Positions 52,367-62,138 of a DNA stretch of 64,000 nucleotides are shown piece by piece. The stretch is from Lysobacterales bacterium (GTDB lineage Bacteria > Pseudomonadota > Gammaproteobacteria > Xanthomonadales > SZUA-38). The notes beneath the pieces are model-generated. The model saw only the letters and a program-made list of their open reading frames with translations, searched no databases and had not been told where the DNA came from. The stretch is from contig JANQOZ010000125.1 in NCBI GenBank assembly GCA_028285525.1, positions 34,773-98,772 on the forward strand, written 5' to 3'. Both the position numbers and the translations under genes were made by a program. Each line of letters starts with the position of its first letter. Within the stretch, counting starts at the first letter, position 1.

Positions 52367-52443
52367 TGCGGGGTGGAGCAGTCTGGCAGCTCGTCGGGCT
52401 CATAACCCGAAGGTCGCAGGTTCGAATCCTGCCCCCGCTACCA
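52367..52443 (+). tRNA. metY: initiator tRNA-fMet (CAT)
   Basis: A 77-base gene with CCA encoded. Initiator identity: three G-C pairs in the anticodon stem (TCGGG / CCCGA) around CTCATAA, and the A11:T24 pair in the D stem. The acceptor pairs G2-C3-G4-G5-G6-G7 with C66 to C71 and leaves position 1:72 as T:T. Bacterial initiators normally have C1:A72; the mismatch is kept but the bases differ. As with E. coli metY it lies ahead of the rimP-nusA-infB operon. The symbol is by position only. Confidence 0.95.
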
Positions 52444-52450
52444 AATCCCG

Positions 52451-52480
52451 AAAAGCCCGGTTCTGCCGGGCTTTTCTTTT
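52451..52480 (+). terminator. intrinsic terminator after tRNA-fMet
   Basis: AAAAGCCCGG, loop TTCTG, CCGGGCTTTT, then CTTTT. A 10-bp stem with a T-tract seven bases after the tRNA. Confidence 0.9.
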
Positions 52481-52590
52481 GGGCGATCGTTAAGTTCCTG
52501 GCTGTTAGTGCACCGAGATTGGCTTTGGGCGGCGCCCCGGGTGCGTTAGCATCGCCGTCGTGTCTTTTTGACGACCTGGATCGCAACCGC

Positions 52591-53001
52591 ATGACCCCGG
52601 CTGAAATCATCACGCTCTCCCTGGAAATCGGCAACCGGATTGACGTCCAGTGGGGCCTGTTTGTCACGGTCCACATGGCGCTTCTCGGTGCGCTGGCGTA
52701 CGTGGACAAGCGGCTGCACCCTGCGGAAAAACTCTTCGCGATTGTGGTTTACCTTGGTTTTGCGGCGATCAACTACGGACAGATGAGCACGCAGCTGCAG
52801 CTGCTTAACGCGGCGTATGCAGACGTAGCCCGGCTGGCGGGCGAGGCCGGCGCCAGCGAACTGGTGCAGCGGATCGCGACCGAACACCAGGGCGTTCGAC
52901 GCTACGCTGGACTGGTCCTGAAGGTGAGCCACATTGCGATGCTGCTGCTGGTGATCCTGTCGCTCGTATTTCATCCGATCACGGCGAAGCGCAAAAAGTA
53001 G
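52591..53001 (+). CDS. small three-helix membrane protein, unknown
   Basis: The ORF track starts at 52519, but the ATG at 52591 (MTPAEIITLSLEIG) is a more natural start, giving 136 residues. Three hydrophobic helices are visible: WGLFVTVHMALLGALAYV, KLFAIVVYLGFAAINYGQ and VSHIAMLLLVILSLVFH, with a helical linker between the second and third and a basic tail TAKRKK. I recognise no family. It lies alone between the fMet terminator and the rimP leader and carries no strong ribosome-binding site. Confidence 0.6.
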   Translation: MTPAEIITLSLEIGNRIDVQWGLFVTVHMALLGALAYVDKRLHPAEKLFAIVVYLGFAAINYGQMSTQLQLLNAAYADVARLAGEAGASELVQRIATEHQGVRRYAGLVLKVSHIAMLLLVILSLVFHPITAKRKK

Positions 53002-53030
53002 CGCCGCTCTTCAGGCCTCCCCGACAGCGC

Positions 53031-53059
53031 TTGCCGCTAAAGGGCGCAAAAGGTAAAAT
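53031..53059 (+). promoter_or_regulatory. sigma70-type promoter of the rimP-nusA-infB operon leader
   Basis: TTGCCG, a 17-base spacer and TAAAAT, giving a start near 53066 and a leader of about 180 bases ahead of rimP. Confidence 0.65.
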
Positions 53060-53171
53060 CCCGCTTCGCCAAGCGCGGGCTCCCTCCGGACTCGGACAGT
53101 AACGCTGCTGGCAAGCGGAACTTCAGGCGGTACTGGCAACGGTCAGCACGTCTTAGAGAACGGGTTTATGG

Positions 53172-53199
53172 AGGCCTCCCTTGCGAGGCCTTTTTATTT
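53172..53199 (+). terminator. first leader terminator of the rimP operon
   Basis: AGGCCTC, loop CCTTGC, GAGGCCT, running into TTTTTATTT. A 7-bp perfect stem with a T-tract. Confidence 0.8.
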
Positions 53200-53217
53200 C
53201 CCCAAGGATTGTGAGGG

Positions 53218-53241
53218 ATGGGCCGCTGGCCCATTTTTTTT
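53218..53241 (+). terminator. second leader terminator, abutting the rimP start
   Basis: ATGGGCC, loop GCT, GGCCCAT, then eight T residues. It ends four bases before the proposed TTG start of rimP, so read-through is needed for any rimP expression from the upstream promoter. Confidence 0.85.
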
Positions 53242-53245
53242 GGCT

Positions 53246-53701
53246 TTGTCGATCAAGACGGACATCGAAGAACTGCTGGCGCCCCTGGTGGAAGACCTGG
53301 GCTATGAGTGGGTAGGTCTCGAATATCACCCACACCCCAGTAACGGCGTGCTTCGGGTTTACATCGATCAGCCGGAAACGGGGATCGGGCTTGAGGACTG
53401 TGCGCTGGTGAGCCGCGAAATCAGCGGCCTGCTGGACGTGAATGACCCGATTAAGGGTCACTACAACCTGGAAGTGAGTTCGCCAGGCATGGACCGCCCG
53501 CTGTTTAGTGCCGACCAGTTTGCCCGGTTTTCGGGTGAGCAGGTCAAGGTCTCACTGCACGCGCCAGTCGCAGGCCGCCGGAAGCTTCGGGGCACGATTG
53601 GCGCCGTTGAGGGTCAAACGATCAGGCTTCAGGTTGACGACGAGACCGTAGAAATTGATCACGCGGACGTGGCTAAGGCGCGTCTCGTACCGGAGTTCTG
53701 A
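53246..53701 (+). CDS. rimP: ribosome maturation factor RimP
   Basis: The track's ATG at 53168 would put the start before both terminators and add residues with no counterpart in the family. TTG 53246 (MSIKTDIEELLAPLVEDLGYE) gives 151 residues, as in E. coli, though no clear ribosome-binding site precedes it; TTG 53240 is an alternative. Landmarks: LRVYIDQPETGIGLEDCALVSR, LDVNDPIKGHYNLEVSSPGM, DRPLF and the Sm-like C-terminal KLRGTIGAVEGQTI. It matures the 30S subunit. First gene of the nusA operon. Confidence 0.92.
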   Translation: MSIKTDIEELLAPLVEDLGYEWVGLEYHPHPSNGVLRVYIDQPETGIGLEDCALVSREISGLLDVNDPIKGHYNLEVSSPGMDRPLFSADQFARFSGEQVKVSLHAPVAGRRKLRGTIGAVEGQTIRLQVDDETVEIDHADVAKARLVPEF

Positions 53702-53745
53702 CGCGGAGCGCCAGAGCCGGACTACAGATTGTTGAGGGTGAAACG

Positions 53746-55239
53746 ATGAGCAAAGAAATCCTGATGGTGGTTGACGCTGTCGCCAACGAGAAGGGCGTTG
53801 AGAAAGACGTCATTTTTGGCGCCATCGAGGCCGCGCTGGCCTCGGCCGCCAAGAAAAAGCGGATGGACGACATCGAGTGTCGCGTCTCCATCGACCAGCA
53901 CACCGGTGAGTATGAAACTTTCCGGCGCTGGGAGGTGCTGGACGACGAGGAGCTGTTCGAGTCGGAAGACCGCCACATCATGCTCGAAGACGCCCGTAAG
54001 GATCATCCGGATATCGAGGTGGGTGAGTTCATCGAAGAGCCGATGGAGAACCCCGAGTTCGGCCGGATCGCGGCGCAGGCTGCCAAGCAGGTGATCGTGC
54101 AGCGCGTCCGCGAGGCGGAACGCGCGCAGGTGGTCGAGGCTTTTGCCGACAAGGCGGACACCCTGGTGAACGGCATCGTCAAACGCGTAGAGCGCGGCAA
54201 CATCTATCTGGACCTCGGCAGCAACGCTGAGGCATTCGTGCCGCGCGAGCGCACCGTGCCCCGCGAGTCGGTGCGGCCGGGTGATCGCCTGCGTGGCTAT
54301 CTCTACGAGGTGCGTTCCGAGCTGCGCGGCCCGCAGCTGTTTGTGACCCGGACTTCGCCCCAGTTCCTGATCGAGCTGTTCAAGCTCGAGGTGCCGGAGA
54401 TCGGCCAGGGCCTGATCGACGTCATCGCTGCGGCCCGGGATCCGGGCATGCGGGCCAAGATTGCCGTGCGCTCGAACGACCCGCGCACCGATCCCATCGG
54501 CGCCTGCGTCGGCATGCGGGGCTCGCGGGTCCAGGCCGTGTCCAACGAGCTGTCGGGCGAGCGTATCGACATCATCCTGTACGACGACAACCCGGCGCAG
54601 TTTGTGGTCAACGCCATGGCGCCGGCTGAGGTTGTCTCGATCATGGTCGACGAAGAGAGCCAGTCCATGGATATCGCGGTGGCCGAAGACAAGCTGTCCC
54701 AGGCGATCGGCCGGGGCGGGCAAAACGTACGGCTGGCCAGCGAGCTGACCGGCTGGCAGCTGAACGTGATGACCGAAGAAGCGGCCGAGGAGAAGTCGGA
54801 CGCCGAGGCTGGCGCGGCGCGTGCGCTGTTTGTCGAGAAGCTCGACGTCGACGAGGAGATCGCGAACATCCTGGTGCAGGAAGGCTTCAGCAGCGTCGAA
54901 GAAGTGGCGTACGTGCCCGCGAGCGAGCTGCTCGAGATTCAGGAATTTGATGAGGGTGTGGTCGAGGAGCTGCGGTCGCGTGCCCGTGACGCGCTGCTGA
55001 CCCAGCTGATTGCGGTCGAGGAGAAGCTTGACGACGTCAAGCCAGCCGACGACCTGCTGGCGCTGGACGGCGTTTCCGAGCGGTTGGCGTTCCAGCTGGC
55101 GGCCCGCGGCATCGTCACCCAGGAAGACCTGGCCGAGTGCGCGGTTGACGAAATACTGGAAATTGACGGTCTCGACGAAGAGTCGGCGGCCGCGGTGATC
55201 ATGGCGGCGCGTGCGCCCTGGTTCGCCGAGGAAGAGTAA
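53746..55239 (+). CDS. nusA: transcription termination/antitermination factor NusA
   Basis: A 497-residue protein. The N-terminal domain binds RNA polymerase ([17 protein letters not shown]); the S1 domain is around [16 protein letters not shown], the KH domains around [17 protein letters not shown] and [17 protein letters not shown]. Two acidic C-terminal repeats follow ([18 protein letters not shown] and [20 protein letters not shown]), which in E. coli contact lambda N and RpoA. It controls pausing and termination and in E. coli regulates this operon. Confidence 0.97.
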   Translation: MSKEILMVVDAVANEKGVEKDVIFGAIEAALASAAKKKRMDDIECRVSIDQHTGEYETFRRWEVLDDEELFESEDRHIMLEDARKDHPDIEVGEFIEEPMENPEFGRIAAQAAKQVIVQRVREAERAQVVEAFADKADTLVNGIVKRVERGNIYLDLGSNAEAFVPRERTVPRESVRPGDRLRGYLYEVRSELRGPQLFVTRTSPQFLIELFKLEVPEIGQGLIDVIAAARDPGMRAKIAVRSNDPRTDPIGACVGMRGSRVQAVSNELSGERIDIILYDDNPAQFVVNAMAPAEVVSIMVDEESQSMDIAVAEDKLSQAIGRGGQNVRLASELTGWQLNVMTEEAAEEKSDAEAGAARALFVEKLDVDEEIANILVQEGFSSVEEVAYVPASELLEIQEFDEGVVEELRSRARDALLTQLIAVEEKLDDVKPADDLLALDGVSERLAFQLAARGIVTQEDLAECAVDEILEIDGLDEESAAAVIMAARAPWFAEEE

Positions 55240-55250
55240 GCGGAGTAACT

Positions 55251-57812
55251 ATGTCTGATGTGACAGTAAGGCAGCTTGCCGAAGTGGTAGGCATCCCGAT
55301 CGACCGAATGATGGAACAGCTGAGCGAAGCCAGCCTGTCTATCAGCGATCCGGATTCGACCATTTCCAACGCTGACAAAATGCAGCTTCTCACCCATCTG
55401 CGCAAAAGCCACGGTAAGGCGGAGCGAGACTTCACCGCGCCCGACAAGGTGACGCTGAAGCGTCGCTCGGTCAGTGAGCTGAAGGTGCCGGCCGGTGCGG
55501 GACGTGCCAAGACGGTGAACGTCGAAGTTCGCAAAAAGCGGACGTACGTCAAGCGCAGCGTTATCGACGAGAAGGAAGCGGCCGACCCGATGCGCGAGGA
55601 GGCCCAGCGCAAGCTTGAGGAGGTTCAGGCTGAGCGCGCCGCCGCCAAGGAGCAAGAGACGGCGGCCGAGAAAGAGCGCGAGCGCGTTCGCAGCGAGCAG
55701 GAGGCCGAAAAGGCCCGCCTGGCCGAAGAGGCGCGCCTGAAGGAAGAGGCGCAGGAAGCCGAAAAGGCCGCCGAAGAGGCGCGCCTGGCGGCGGAAGCGG
55801 CCGCCCGCAAGAGCGAGGAGGAAGCACGCCAAAAGGCCCAGCAGGAACGGGCCCGCAAAGAAGCGGCGGAGCGGGAGTCCGAGCGCAAGAAGTCCAAGCG
55901 CAAAGAAAAGAAGGGCGACACGCGCTACGGTCGTTCCGAGCTGCACGTGGCCGCCGACAAGAGCGGCATGCGGCGGAGCAGCCGGCGCGGCGGCCGGCGC
56001 AAGACCACCGAGACGTCCGACCAGCATGGCTTTTCGCGGCCAACCGCTCCGGTCAAGCGTGAGGTGGATATCCCGGAGACCATCTCGGTGGGTGATCTGG
56101 CCCAGCGGATGGCGGTTAAGGCCACCGAAGTCATCAAAGAGATGATGAAGATGGGCATGATGGCGACCATCAACCAGACCCTGGATCAGGACACAGCGAT
56201 CCTGGTGGTCGAGGAGATGGGACACACCGCGCGCGCCGCCGAAGAGAAGGACATCGAGACGCAGCTGCGCGAAGAGTACGACGAGGCGTCGGAAGATTCC
56301 GAGGTTCGCCCACCGGTTGTGACCGTCATGGGTCACGTCGATCACGGCAAAACCTCGCTGCTGGACCATATCCGGCAGACGCGGGTGGCGGCCGGCGAGG
56401 CCGGGGGTATTACCCAGCATATCGGCGCCTACCACGTGACCACCGACAAGGGCGTCGTGAGTTTCCTGGATACCCCGGGCCACGCGGCGTTCACCGCCAT
56501 GCGGGCCCGAGGCGCCCAGTCCACCGACATCGTGATTCTGGTGGTTGCCGCTGACGACGGCGTCAAGCCGCAGACGATTGAGGCGATCCAGCACGCACGA
56601 GCGGCTGAGGTGCCGATCATCGTGGCGATCAACAAGATCGACAAGCCGGAAGCCGACCCCGAGCGGGCTCGCCAGGAGCTGTCCAACCATGAGGTGATCT
56701 CCGAGGAGTGGGGCGGTGAAGACCAGTTTGTGCACGTTTCGGCCATCACCGGCCAGGGCGTGGACGAGCTGCTGGAGGCGATCCTGCTGCAGGCTGAGCT
56801 TCTGGAACTGAAGGCCGATCCAACCCGGCGTGCTGCCGGCGTGGTGGTCGAATCCTCGCTGGACAAAGGCCGTGGCCCGGTGGCGACGGTGCTCGTTCAG
56901 AACGGAACGCTGCGCCAGGGCGACATGCTGCTGGCCGGCCAGGAGTTCGGTCGCGTCCGCGCGATGTTCAACGAGGCGGGCGACACCATCGAAGAGGCTG
57001 GACCGTCGATTCCCGCGCAGATCCTGGGTATGTCCGGAACGCCGATGGCCGGCGACGAGGTGCTCGTGGTCGACAACGAGCGGAAGGCGAAGGAAGCCTC
57101 CTCCCAGCGGCAGGCGCGGCTTCGCGATGCGCGGCTGGCGCAGCAGCAGGCGGCCAAGCTCGAAAGCGTGTTCTCCTCCATGGGTGAGGGTGAGGTCAAG
57201 CAGGTGAACCTGCTGATCAAGGCTGACGTGCAGGGCAGCGCGGAAGCGCTCCGCGACTCGCTGACCAAGCTGTCGAACGACGAGGTGACGGTCAACGTCA
57301 TCAGCAGCGGCGTCGGCGGCATCACCGAGTCTGACGCCGTGCTCGCTCAGGCGTCCAACGCCATTGTCATCGGCTTCAACGTTCGGGCTGACGCAACCGC
57401 GCGGCGCATCATCCGCGAGGCGGAGATCGATCTGCACTACTACAGCGTGATCTACGACGCGCTGGACGAGGTGAAGAAAGCGATCACCGGCGTGCTGGGC
57501 ACCGAGACCAAGGAGCAGATCGTCGGCCTGGCTGAGGTCAGGGACGTGTTCCGTTCGTCCAAGCTCGGGGCGATCGCCGGCTGCATTGTGCTGGAAGGCG
57601 TGGTGCGACGGGCCAACCCGATTCGCGTCCTGCGCGACAACGTGGTGATCTACGAAGGCGAGCTGGAGTCGCTGCGGCGCTTCAAAGACGACGTTCAGGA
57701 AGTGCAGTCCGGCACCGAATGCGGCATCGGCGTGAAGCAGTACAACGACGTGAAGCCGGGTGACCAGATCGAGTGCTTTGAGCGGGTGGAAGTTGCTCGC
57801 ACCCTCGACTGA
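55251..57812 (+). CDS. infB: translation initiation factor IF-2
   Basis: An 853-residue protein. It starts [20 protein letters not shown] (IF2_N domain), passes through a long charged E/A/K/R-rich segment (about 115-225), a second IF2_N-like domain ([19 protein letters not shown]), and the GTPase: [31 protein letters not shown]. The beta-barrel and C-terminal domains that bind fMet-tRNA follow ([18 protein letters not shown]). It places initiator tRNA on the 30S subunit. Confidence 0.97.
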   Translation: MSDVTVRQLAEVVGIPIDRMMEQLSEASLSISDPDSTISNADKMQLLTHLRKSHGKAERDFTAPDKVTLKRRSVSELKVPAGAGRAKTVNVEVRKKRTYVKRSVIDEKEAADPMREEAQRKLEEVQAERAAAKEQETAAEKERERVRSEQEAEKARLAEEARLKEEAQEAEKAAEEARLAAEAAARKSEEEARQKAQQERARKEAAERESERKKSKRKEKKGDTRYGRSELHVAADKSGMRRSSRRGGRRKTTETSDQHGFSRPTAPVKREVDIPETISVGDLAQRMAVKATEVIKEMMKMGMMATINQTLDQDTAILVVEEMGHTARAAEEKDIETQLREEYDEASEDSEVRPPVVTVMGHVDHGKTSLLDHIRQTRVAAGEAGGITQHIGAYHVTTDKGVVSFLDTPGHAAFTAMRARGAQSTDIVILVVAADDGVKPQTIEAIQHARAAEVPIIVAINKIDKPEADPERARQELSNHEVISEEWGGEDQFVHVSAITGQGVDELLEAILLQAELLELKADPTRRAAGVVVESSLDKGRGPVATVLVQNGTLRQGDMLLAGQEFGRVRAMFNEAGDTIEEAGPSIPAQILGMSGTPMAGDEVLVVDNERKAKEASSQRQARLRDARLAQQQAAKLESVFSSMGEGEVKQVNLLIKADVQGSAEALRDSLTKLSNDEVTVNVISSGVGGITESDAVLAQASNAIVIGFNVRADATARRIIREAEIDLHYYSVIYDALDEVKKAITGVLGTETKEQIVGLAEVRDVFRSSKLGAIAGCIVLEGVVRRANPIRVLRDNVVIYEGELESLRRFKDDVQEVQSGTECGIGVKQYNDVKPGDQIECFERVEVARTLD

Positions 57813-57836
57813 TCCGGGCTTCGCGCTGGTCGGCTG

Positions 57837-58265
57837 ATGGATCGCGACTTCGGACGCCACGATCGCGTCGCCGCGCTGCTGCGGCGCGAGCTTGCGCAGC
57901 TGATTCAGCGGCAGGTCAAAGATCCTCGCGTCGGCGAGGTGACCGTCACCGACGTTGAGGTCACCGGCGATCTGTCGCTGGCGAAAGTGTATGTGGCGAG
58001 CGCTGATGAAACGACCCTGCCCGAATCGGTGGCGGGCCTGAAGCGCGCCGGGGGATATCTTCGGCGCGAGCTCGGTCAGCGGCTCACGCTGCGCATGGTG
58101 CCTGAGCTTCGATTCCTGGCGGACGATTCCGCGCAGCGGGGCGACCATATCGAGTCGCTGCTGAAATCGGTGTTGCCGGCTGACGTGCCGGAGGACGACA
58201 CACCAGACGCCGACGGAGAGGGGACCGGCGATGAGCCCGGTTCCGAGACTGACTCCCAGGCGTAA
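57837..58265 (+). CDS. rbfA: ribosome-binding factor A
   Basis: A 142-residue protein. KH-type fold landmarks: DRVAALLRRELAQLIQRQVKDPRVG, VTVTDVEVTGDLSLAKVYV, AGGYLRRELGQRLTLRMVPEL and RFLADDSAQRGDHIESLL. The acidic tail after residue about 115 is longer than the core fold needs. It helps late 30S maturation. Same operon order as E. coli. Confidence 0.96.
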   Translation: MDRDFGRHDRVAALLRRELAQLIQRQVKDPRVGEVTVTDVEVTGDLSLAKVYVASADETTLPESVAGLKRAGGYLRRELGQRLTLRMVPELRFLADDSAQRGDHIESLLKSVLPADVPEDDTPDADGEGTGDEPGSETDSQA

Positions 58266-58377
58266 GCCTCGCTCGAAGGTCGCCGGGATCCGGCGTTAAC
58301 TTATCGCCACCAACCACCGCGTGCCTGAGGCAGCTCACCACGGACCAAGGCGCGCACTCAAGTGATCGGGAGACCTC

Positions 58378-59361
58378 ATGGGACGCCGTCAGCGCGGTCA
58401 AATTGTCGACGGGATTCTGCTGCTCGATAAGCCCGCGGGGATCAGCTCCAACCGCGCGCTGCAACGGGCTCGCGGCATCCTGAACGCGCGCAAGGCGGGC
58501 CACACCGGGAGCCTCGATCCGTTTGCGACCGGCATGCTGCCGCTGTGTTTCGGGCAGGCCACGCGCTTCAGTCAATACCTGCTCGACGCCAGCAAGTGCT
58601 ATCGCGCCGTGGCGCAGCTCGGGCAGGCCACCGAAACCGGTGACCCCGAGGGAGAGGTGGTGGAGCGTCAGCCTGTCGGCGACTTCAGCGACGCTGAAAT
58701 GGCGGCTGCGGTGACGGGCCTGACCGGGGTGATCGATCAGCGCCCGCCCATGTACAGCGCGCTCAAGCACGAGGGCAAGCGGCTCTACGAGCTGGCCCGG
58801 GCCGGTATCGAGGTCCCGCGGCCGACCCGGCAGGTCACGATTCACCGGCTGATCGCGAACCGGCTGAATTCGGACCAGCTGGAGCTGGAGGTCCATTGCT
58901 CCAAAGGCACGTACATTCGGACCCTGGTTGAGGATCTGGCCGAAGCCCTGGGGACCGTAGCCTATTGCGCTGAGCTGCGCCGACTGTGGGTCGGGCCGTT
59001 TGCCGAGTTGCCCATAGTCACCTTGGAGGCGCTCGAGGCCCAGCCGCACACGGAACAGCTCCTGCCCGTGGACTTTCCGCTGCGCTGGATGCCGCGGGTA
59101 TCCCTGTCGCTTGAGGAGGCGACGGCGGTGCGTCACGGGCAGCCGCTGACGGGTAGCCGAACCATCGAGCCGGGCGACGGGGGCGCGGCCCTGGACGGCG
59201 GCGAAGCGGAGCGGCTGATCAGGCTATACGCCGGCGAGGCGTTCCTGGGCCTCGCCCGGCAAACGCCGGCCGGCCTTGCGCCGGCCAAGATCCTGGCGGC
59301 GCCGGAAGGAGCGGATTCGGAGCCCGGCGCGGCGGCGCCGGCTGGGGACCGTCGCCCGTGA
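58378..59361 (+). CDS. truB: tRNA pseudouridine(55) synthase TruB
   Basis: A 327-residue protein. The catalytic Asp is in GHTGSLDPFATGMLPLCFG (Asp47); GILLLDKPAGISSN opens the domain, DQRPPMYSALKHEGKRLYELAR and CSKGTYIRTLVEDL follow, and a PUA-like region ends the protein. It makes pseudouridine 55 in the tRNA T loop. A 112-base gap separates it from rbfA, with no terminator seen. Confidence 0.96.
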   Translation: MGRRQRGQIVDGILLLDKPAGISSNRALQRARGILNARKAGHTGSLDPFATGMLPLCFGQATRFSQYLLDASKCYRAVAQLGQATETGDPEGEVVERQPVGDFSDAEMAAAVTGLTGVIDQRPPMYSALKHEGKRLYELARAGIEVPRPTRQVTIHRLIANRLNSDQLELEVHCSKGTYIRTLVEDLAEALGTVAYCAELRRLWVGPFAELPIVTLEALEAQPHTEQLLPVDFPLRWMPRVSLSLEEATAVRHGQPLTGSRTIEPGDGGAALDGGEAERLIRLYAGEAFLGLARQTPAGLAPAKILAAPEGADSEPGAAAPAGDRRP

Positions 59362-59420
59362 GCCCCCGTACGAGCCCTTTTTGCCCGTTTGAGCGCGTGA
59401 AATTCAGGGTTTCGGCAGGC

Positions 59421-59449
59421 TTGTGAAGCGTTTGGGGCGACGGTACAAT
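59421..59449 (+). promoter_or_regulatory. sigma70-type promoter for rpsO-pnp
   Basis: TTGTGA, a 17-base spacer and TACAAT, about 100 bases ahead of rpsO. It gives the ribosomal protein gene its own start inside the larger operon, as in E. coli. Confidence 0.6.
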
Positions 59450-59483
59450 ACGCGGTCCGAAAATCAGGCAACACCTAATATTC

Positions 59484-59527
59484 GCGAGGCGTTGGCGAGC
59501 CAACAGGGGTTCGGGTGACGACCTCGC
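59484..59527 (+). promoter_or_regulatory. structured rpsO leader, possible S15 autoregulatory site
   Basis: GCGAGG (59484) can pair with CCTCGC (59522) to enclose a second hairpin GTTGG-CGAG-CCAAC (59491-59504). The structure lies 24 bases ahead of the rpsO start. S15 represses its own mRNA through leader structures that differ between bacterial groups, so this is a sensible candidate; binding is not shown. Confidence 0.4.
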
Positions 59528-59550
59528 ATGTTTTTGTGGAGAAAAGAATC

Positions 59551-59820
59551 GTGTCGCTGTCTGCTGAAAAAGTAAGTGAAGTTGTTAAGGAATACCAGCT
59601 GTCTCCAGGGGACACCGGGTCGCCGGAGGTGCAGGTAGCGCTGCTGTCCGCACGGATCAACGATCTTTCCGGCCACTTTGCCACCCATAAGAAGGATCAC
59701 CACTCACGCCGTGGTCTGCTGAAAATGGTCAACCAGCGGCGCCGCCTGCTGGCCTACGTCAAAGGTAAGGACGTGGATCGCTACAAGTCGCTTATCAAGC
59801 GCCTTGGCCTGCGCCGCTAA
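59551..59820 (+). CDS. rpsO: 30S ribosomal protein S15
   Basis: GTG 59551 ([15 protein letters not shown]) with GGAGA upstream gives 89 residues, the family length; the track's 59515 adds a non-family extension. Landmarks: [38 protein letters not shown] and the end [12 protein letters not shown]. It binds 16S rRNA early in 30S assembly. Confidence 0.97.
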   Translation: MSLSAEKVSEVVKEYQLSPGDTGSPEVQVALLSARINDLSGHFATHKKDHHSRRGLLKMVNQRRRLLAYVKGKDVDRYKSLIKRLGLRR

Positions 59821-59833
59821 CCTGCTCGACTTT

Positions 59834-59862
59834 CGAACCCGGATTTTCCGGGTTCGTCTTTA
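59834..59862 (+). terminator. intrinsic terminator between rpsO and pnp
   Basis: CGAACCCGGA, loop TTT, TCCGGGTTCG, then TCTTTAT. A 10-bp perfect stem. In E. coli a similar partial terminator and an RNase III site sit between these genes. Confidence 0.8.
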
Positions 59863-59912
59863 TATGCCTCCGGCACAACGGTGTGCCGACCTAGAAAATC
59901 AAGGATAAATTT

Positions 59913-62012
59913 GTGGCGAAGATCACTAAAACCTTCAATTACGGCGGCCGAAACGTCACGCTCGAAGCCGGCCAAGTTGCCCGCCAGGCTTCAGGCGCGG
60001 TGATGGTCAGCGTCGACGAAACCGTGGTGCTGGTCACCGCCGTGGGTCGCAAGGGCGACGCCGGCGACCGCGGGTTTTTCCCGCTCACCGTCAACTACCA
60101 GGAGCGTACCTACGCTGCCGGTAAGATCCCGGGCGGCTTCTTCAAGCGCGAAGGCCGGCCCACCGAAAAAGAGACGCTCGTTTCGCGTCTCATCGACCGA
60201 CCGATTCGCCCGCTGTTTCCCAAGGGCTTCATGAATGAGACCCAGGTCATTGCAACCGTGATGTCGCTGAATCCCGAAGTGGACTCAGACATCCCGGCAC
60301 TGATCGGTGCCTCGGCAGCACTGGCGCTGTCCGGCCTGCCGTTTGCCGGCCCGATCGCGGCTGCGCGCGTCGGCTACATCAACGATGGCTACGTCCTGAA
60401 TCCTGACCGCAGCGCGATGGCCGAGTCCAAGCTCGACCTGGTGGTCGCCGGCACGAAGAACGCCGTGCTCATGGTGGAGTCGGAGGCTGAGCTGCTGTCC
60501 GAAGAAATCATGCTGGGCGCCGTGACGTTTGGTCACGAGCAGATGCAGGCGGCGATCGACGCGATTAACGAGATGGTTGCGGAAGCGAACGTCGAAGCGT
60601 GGGACTGGCAGGCGCCGACCCGCGACGAGAGCATCGACGCAAAAGTTGCCGAGCTGGCTGCTGCCGACCTGACTTCGGCCTATCAGATCGCTGACAAGAT
60701 GGAGCGCTACGGCCAGGTTGACGCAATCCGCGACCGGGTGATGGAAACGCTGTGTCCTGAGGAAGGCGCTGAGCTCGACGCCAAAGAGGTCGGAGCCGCC
60801 TTTTCGGCGCTGGAGAAGTCCACCGTTCGCGAGCGGGTGCTCGCCGGCGAGCCGCGTATCGACGGTCGCGCGAAGGATACGGTTCGCCCCATCGACGTGG
60901 AGGTGGGCATCCTGCCCCGCGTGCACGGGTCAGCGCTGTTTCAGCGTGGCGAAACCCAGGCGATTGTCACCACAACGCTCGGCACCGGCCGCGACGCGCA
61001 GATCATCGACGCGATCGAAGGTGAGTACAAAGAGCCCTTCATGCTCCACTACAACTTCCCGCCGTACTGCGTCGGTGAAGCGGGCTTCATGGGTGGGCCC
61101 AAGCGCCGCGAAATCGGCCACGGCAAGCTGGCCAAGCGCGGAGTAGCCGCAGTGATGCCCGGCGAAGAGGCGTTCCCTTACGTTATCCGCGTCGTGTCTG
61201 AAATCACCGAGTCGAACGGCTCGAGCTCGATGGCGAGCGTGTGCGGCAGCTCCCTGGCGATGATGGATGCCGGTGTACCGCTGAAGGCGCCCGTAGCCGG
61301 TATTGCCATGGGCCTGGTCAAGGACGGCGATCGTTACGCCGTGCTCAGCGACATCCTGGGTGACGAAGACCACCTGGGCGACATGGACTTCAAAGTGGCG
61401 GGTACCGAAGACGGCATCACCGCGCTGCAGATGGACATCAAGATCGAAGGCATCACCGCCGAGATCATGCAGACCGCGCTGACCCAGGCCAAGCAGGGTC
61501 GCCTGTTTATCCTGGGCGAGATGGCCAAGGTCATCTCTGAGCCGCGCACCGAAATGTCTGAGTTCGCGCCGCGCCTGATCCACTTCAAGGTGCATCCGGA
61601 CAAGATCCGCGACGTGATCGGCAAGGGTGGCGTGACCATCCGCGCCATCACCGAAGAGACCGGCACCACCATCGATATTGCCGACGACGGTACGATCACC
61701 ATCGCCTCCGTCAACAAGGAAGCCGCCGACGAAGCGCGCAGCCGCATCGAGCAGATCACGGCTGACATCGAGCCGGGTCAGGTGTTCGACGGCAAGGTCG
61801 CCCGGATCATGGACTTCGGCGCATTTGTGACGATCGCTCCCGGCAAAGACGGCCTGGTGCACGTGTCGCAGATCTCGCACGAGCGCGTCGAGAAGGTCAG
61901 CGACAAGCTGTCTGAGGGCGACACCGTGAAGGTGAAGGTGCTGGAAGTGGACAAGCAGGGACGTATCCGCCTGTCCATGAAAGCGCTGCTGGAGGAGTCA
62001 GCGGAAGGCTGA
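59913..62012 (+). CDS. pnp: polyribonucleotide nucleotidyltransferase
   Basis: A 699-residue protein from a GTG preceded by AAGGA. Two RNase PH domains ([20 protein letters not shown] and [15 protein letters not shown]), then the KH domain [20 protein letters not shown] and the S1 domain [21 protein letters not shown]. It degrades RNA 3' to 5' with phosphate and is part of the degradosome in E. coli. Last gene of the operon. Confidence 0.98.
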   Translation: MAKITKTFNYGGRNVTLEAGQVARQASGAVMVSVDETVVLVTAVGRKGDAGDRGFFPLTVNYQERTYAAGKIPGGFFKREGRPTEKETLVSRLIDRPIRPLFPKGFMNETQVIATVMSLNPEVDSDIPALIGASAALALSGLPFAGPIAAARVGYINDGYVLNPDRSAMAESKLDLVVAGTKNAVLMVESEAELLSEEIMLGAVTFGHEQMQAAIDAINEMVAEANVEAWDWQAPTRDESIDAKVAELAAADLTSAYQIADKMERYGQVDAIRDRVMETLCPEEGAELDAKEVGAAFSALEKSTVRERVLAGEPRIDGRAKDTVRPIDVEVGILPRVHGSALFQRGETQAIVTTTLGTGRDAQIIDAIEGEYKEPFMLHYNFPPYCVGEAGFMGGPKRREIGHGKLAKRGVAAVMPGEEAFPYVIRVVSEITESNGSSSMASVCGSSLAMMDAGVPLKAPVAGIAMGLVKDGDRYAVLSDILGDEDHLGDMDFKVAGTEDGITALQMDIKIEGITAEIMQTALTQAKQGRLFILGEMAKVISEPRTEMSEFAPRLIHFKVHPDKIRDVIGKGGVTIRAITEETGTTIDIADDGTITIASVNKEAADEARSRIEQITADIEPGQVFDGKVARIMDFGAFVTIAPGKDGLVHVSQISHERVEKVSDKLSEGDTVKVKVLEVDKQGRIRLSMKALLEESAEG

Positions 62013-62042
62013 CGCTCCCGCAATAGCTTCGGGGTTAGATTC

Positions 62043-62127
62043 GGGGTCAGGTTCAAGGGACAGAGTAGTTACTCTGTCCCTTGAACCTGACCCCAGCACT
62101 TCCTCTGTCCCTTGAACCTGACCCCAG
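62043..62127. repeat. perfect 25-bp inverted repeat plus a third direct copy (REP-like)
   Basis: Bases 62043-62067 and 62070-62094 are perfect reverse complements with only two bases between them. The right arm is then repeated directly at 62103-62127 (CTCTGTCCCTTGAACCTGAC and a few more bases), 31 bases further on. The unit GGGGTCAGGTTCAAGGGACA resembles dispersed REP elements associated with single-strand (Y1, TnpA-REP) transposases. It lies between convergent pnp and the MDR gene, so it may also act as a bidirectional terminator. Confidence 0.8.
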
Positions 62128-62138
62128 CCCTTAGCCCT

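Larger units (their letters stand above)
53066..53245 (+). ncRNA. rimP leader with tandem terminators (attenuator or short RNA)
   Basis: From the predicted start to the rimP codon the RNA holds a small GCTT/AAGC hairpin, about 100 bases without an ORF, and two consecutive intrinsic terminators. The second one's T-tract ends four bases before the rimP TTG. Such an arrangement means most transcripts should stop at about 53199 or 53241 unless antitermination occurs. Attenuator-like rimP leaders have been reported in Gammaproteobacteria; NusA, encoded downstream, is the obvious candidate regulator (inference). Confidence 0.6.

Noticed and set aside
54939-58148. 1069-codon minus-strand ORF opposite infB
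   Set aside because: It lies in antisense over nusA and infB, has His/Arg/Leu-rich low-complexity sequence typical of reverse-strand reading of GC-rich genes, and no family motif.
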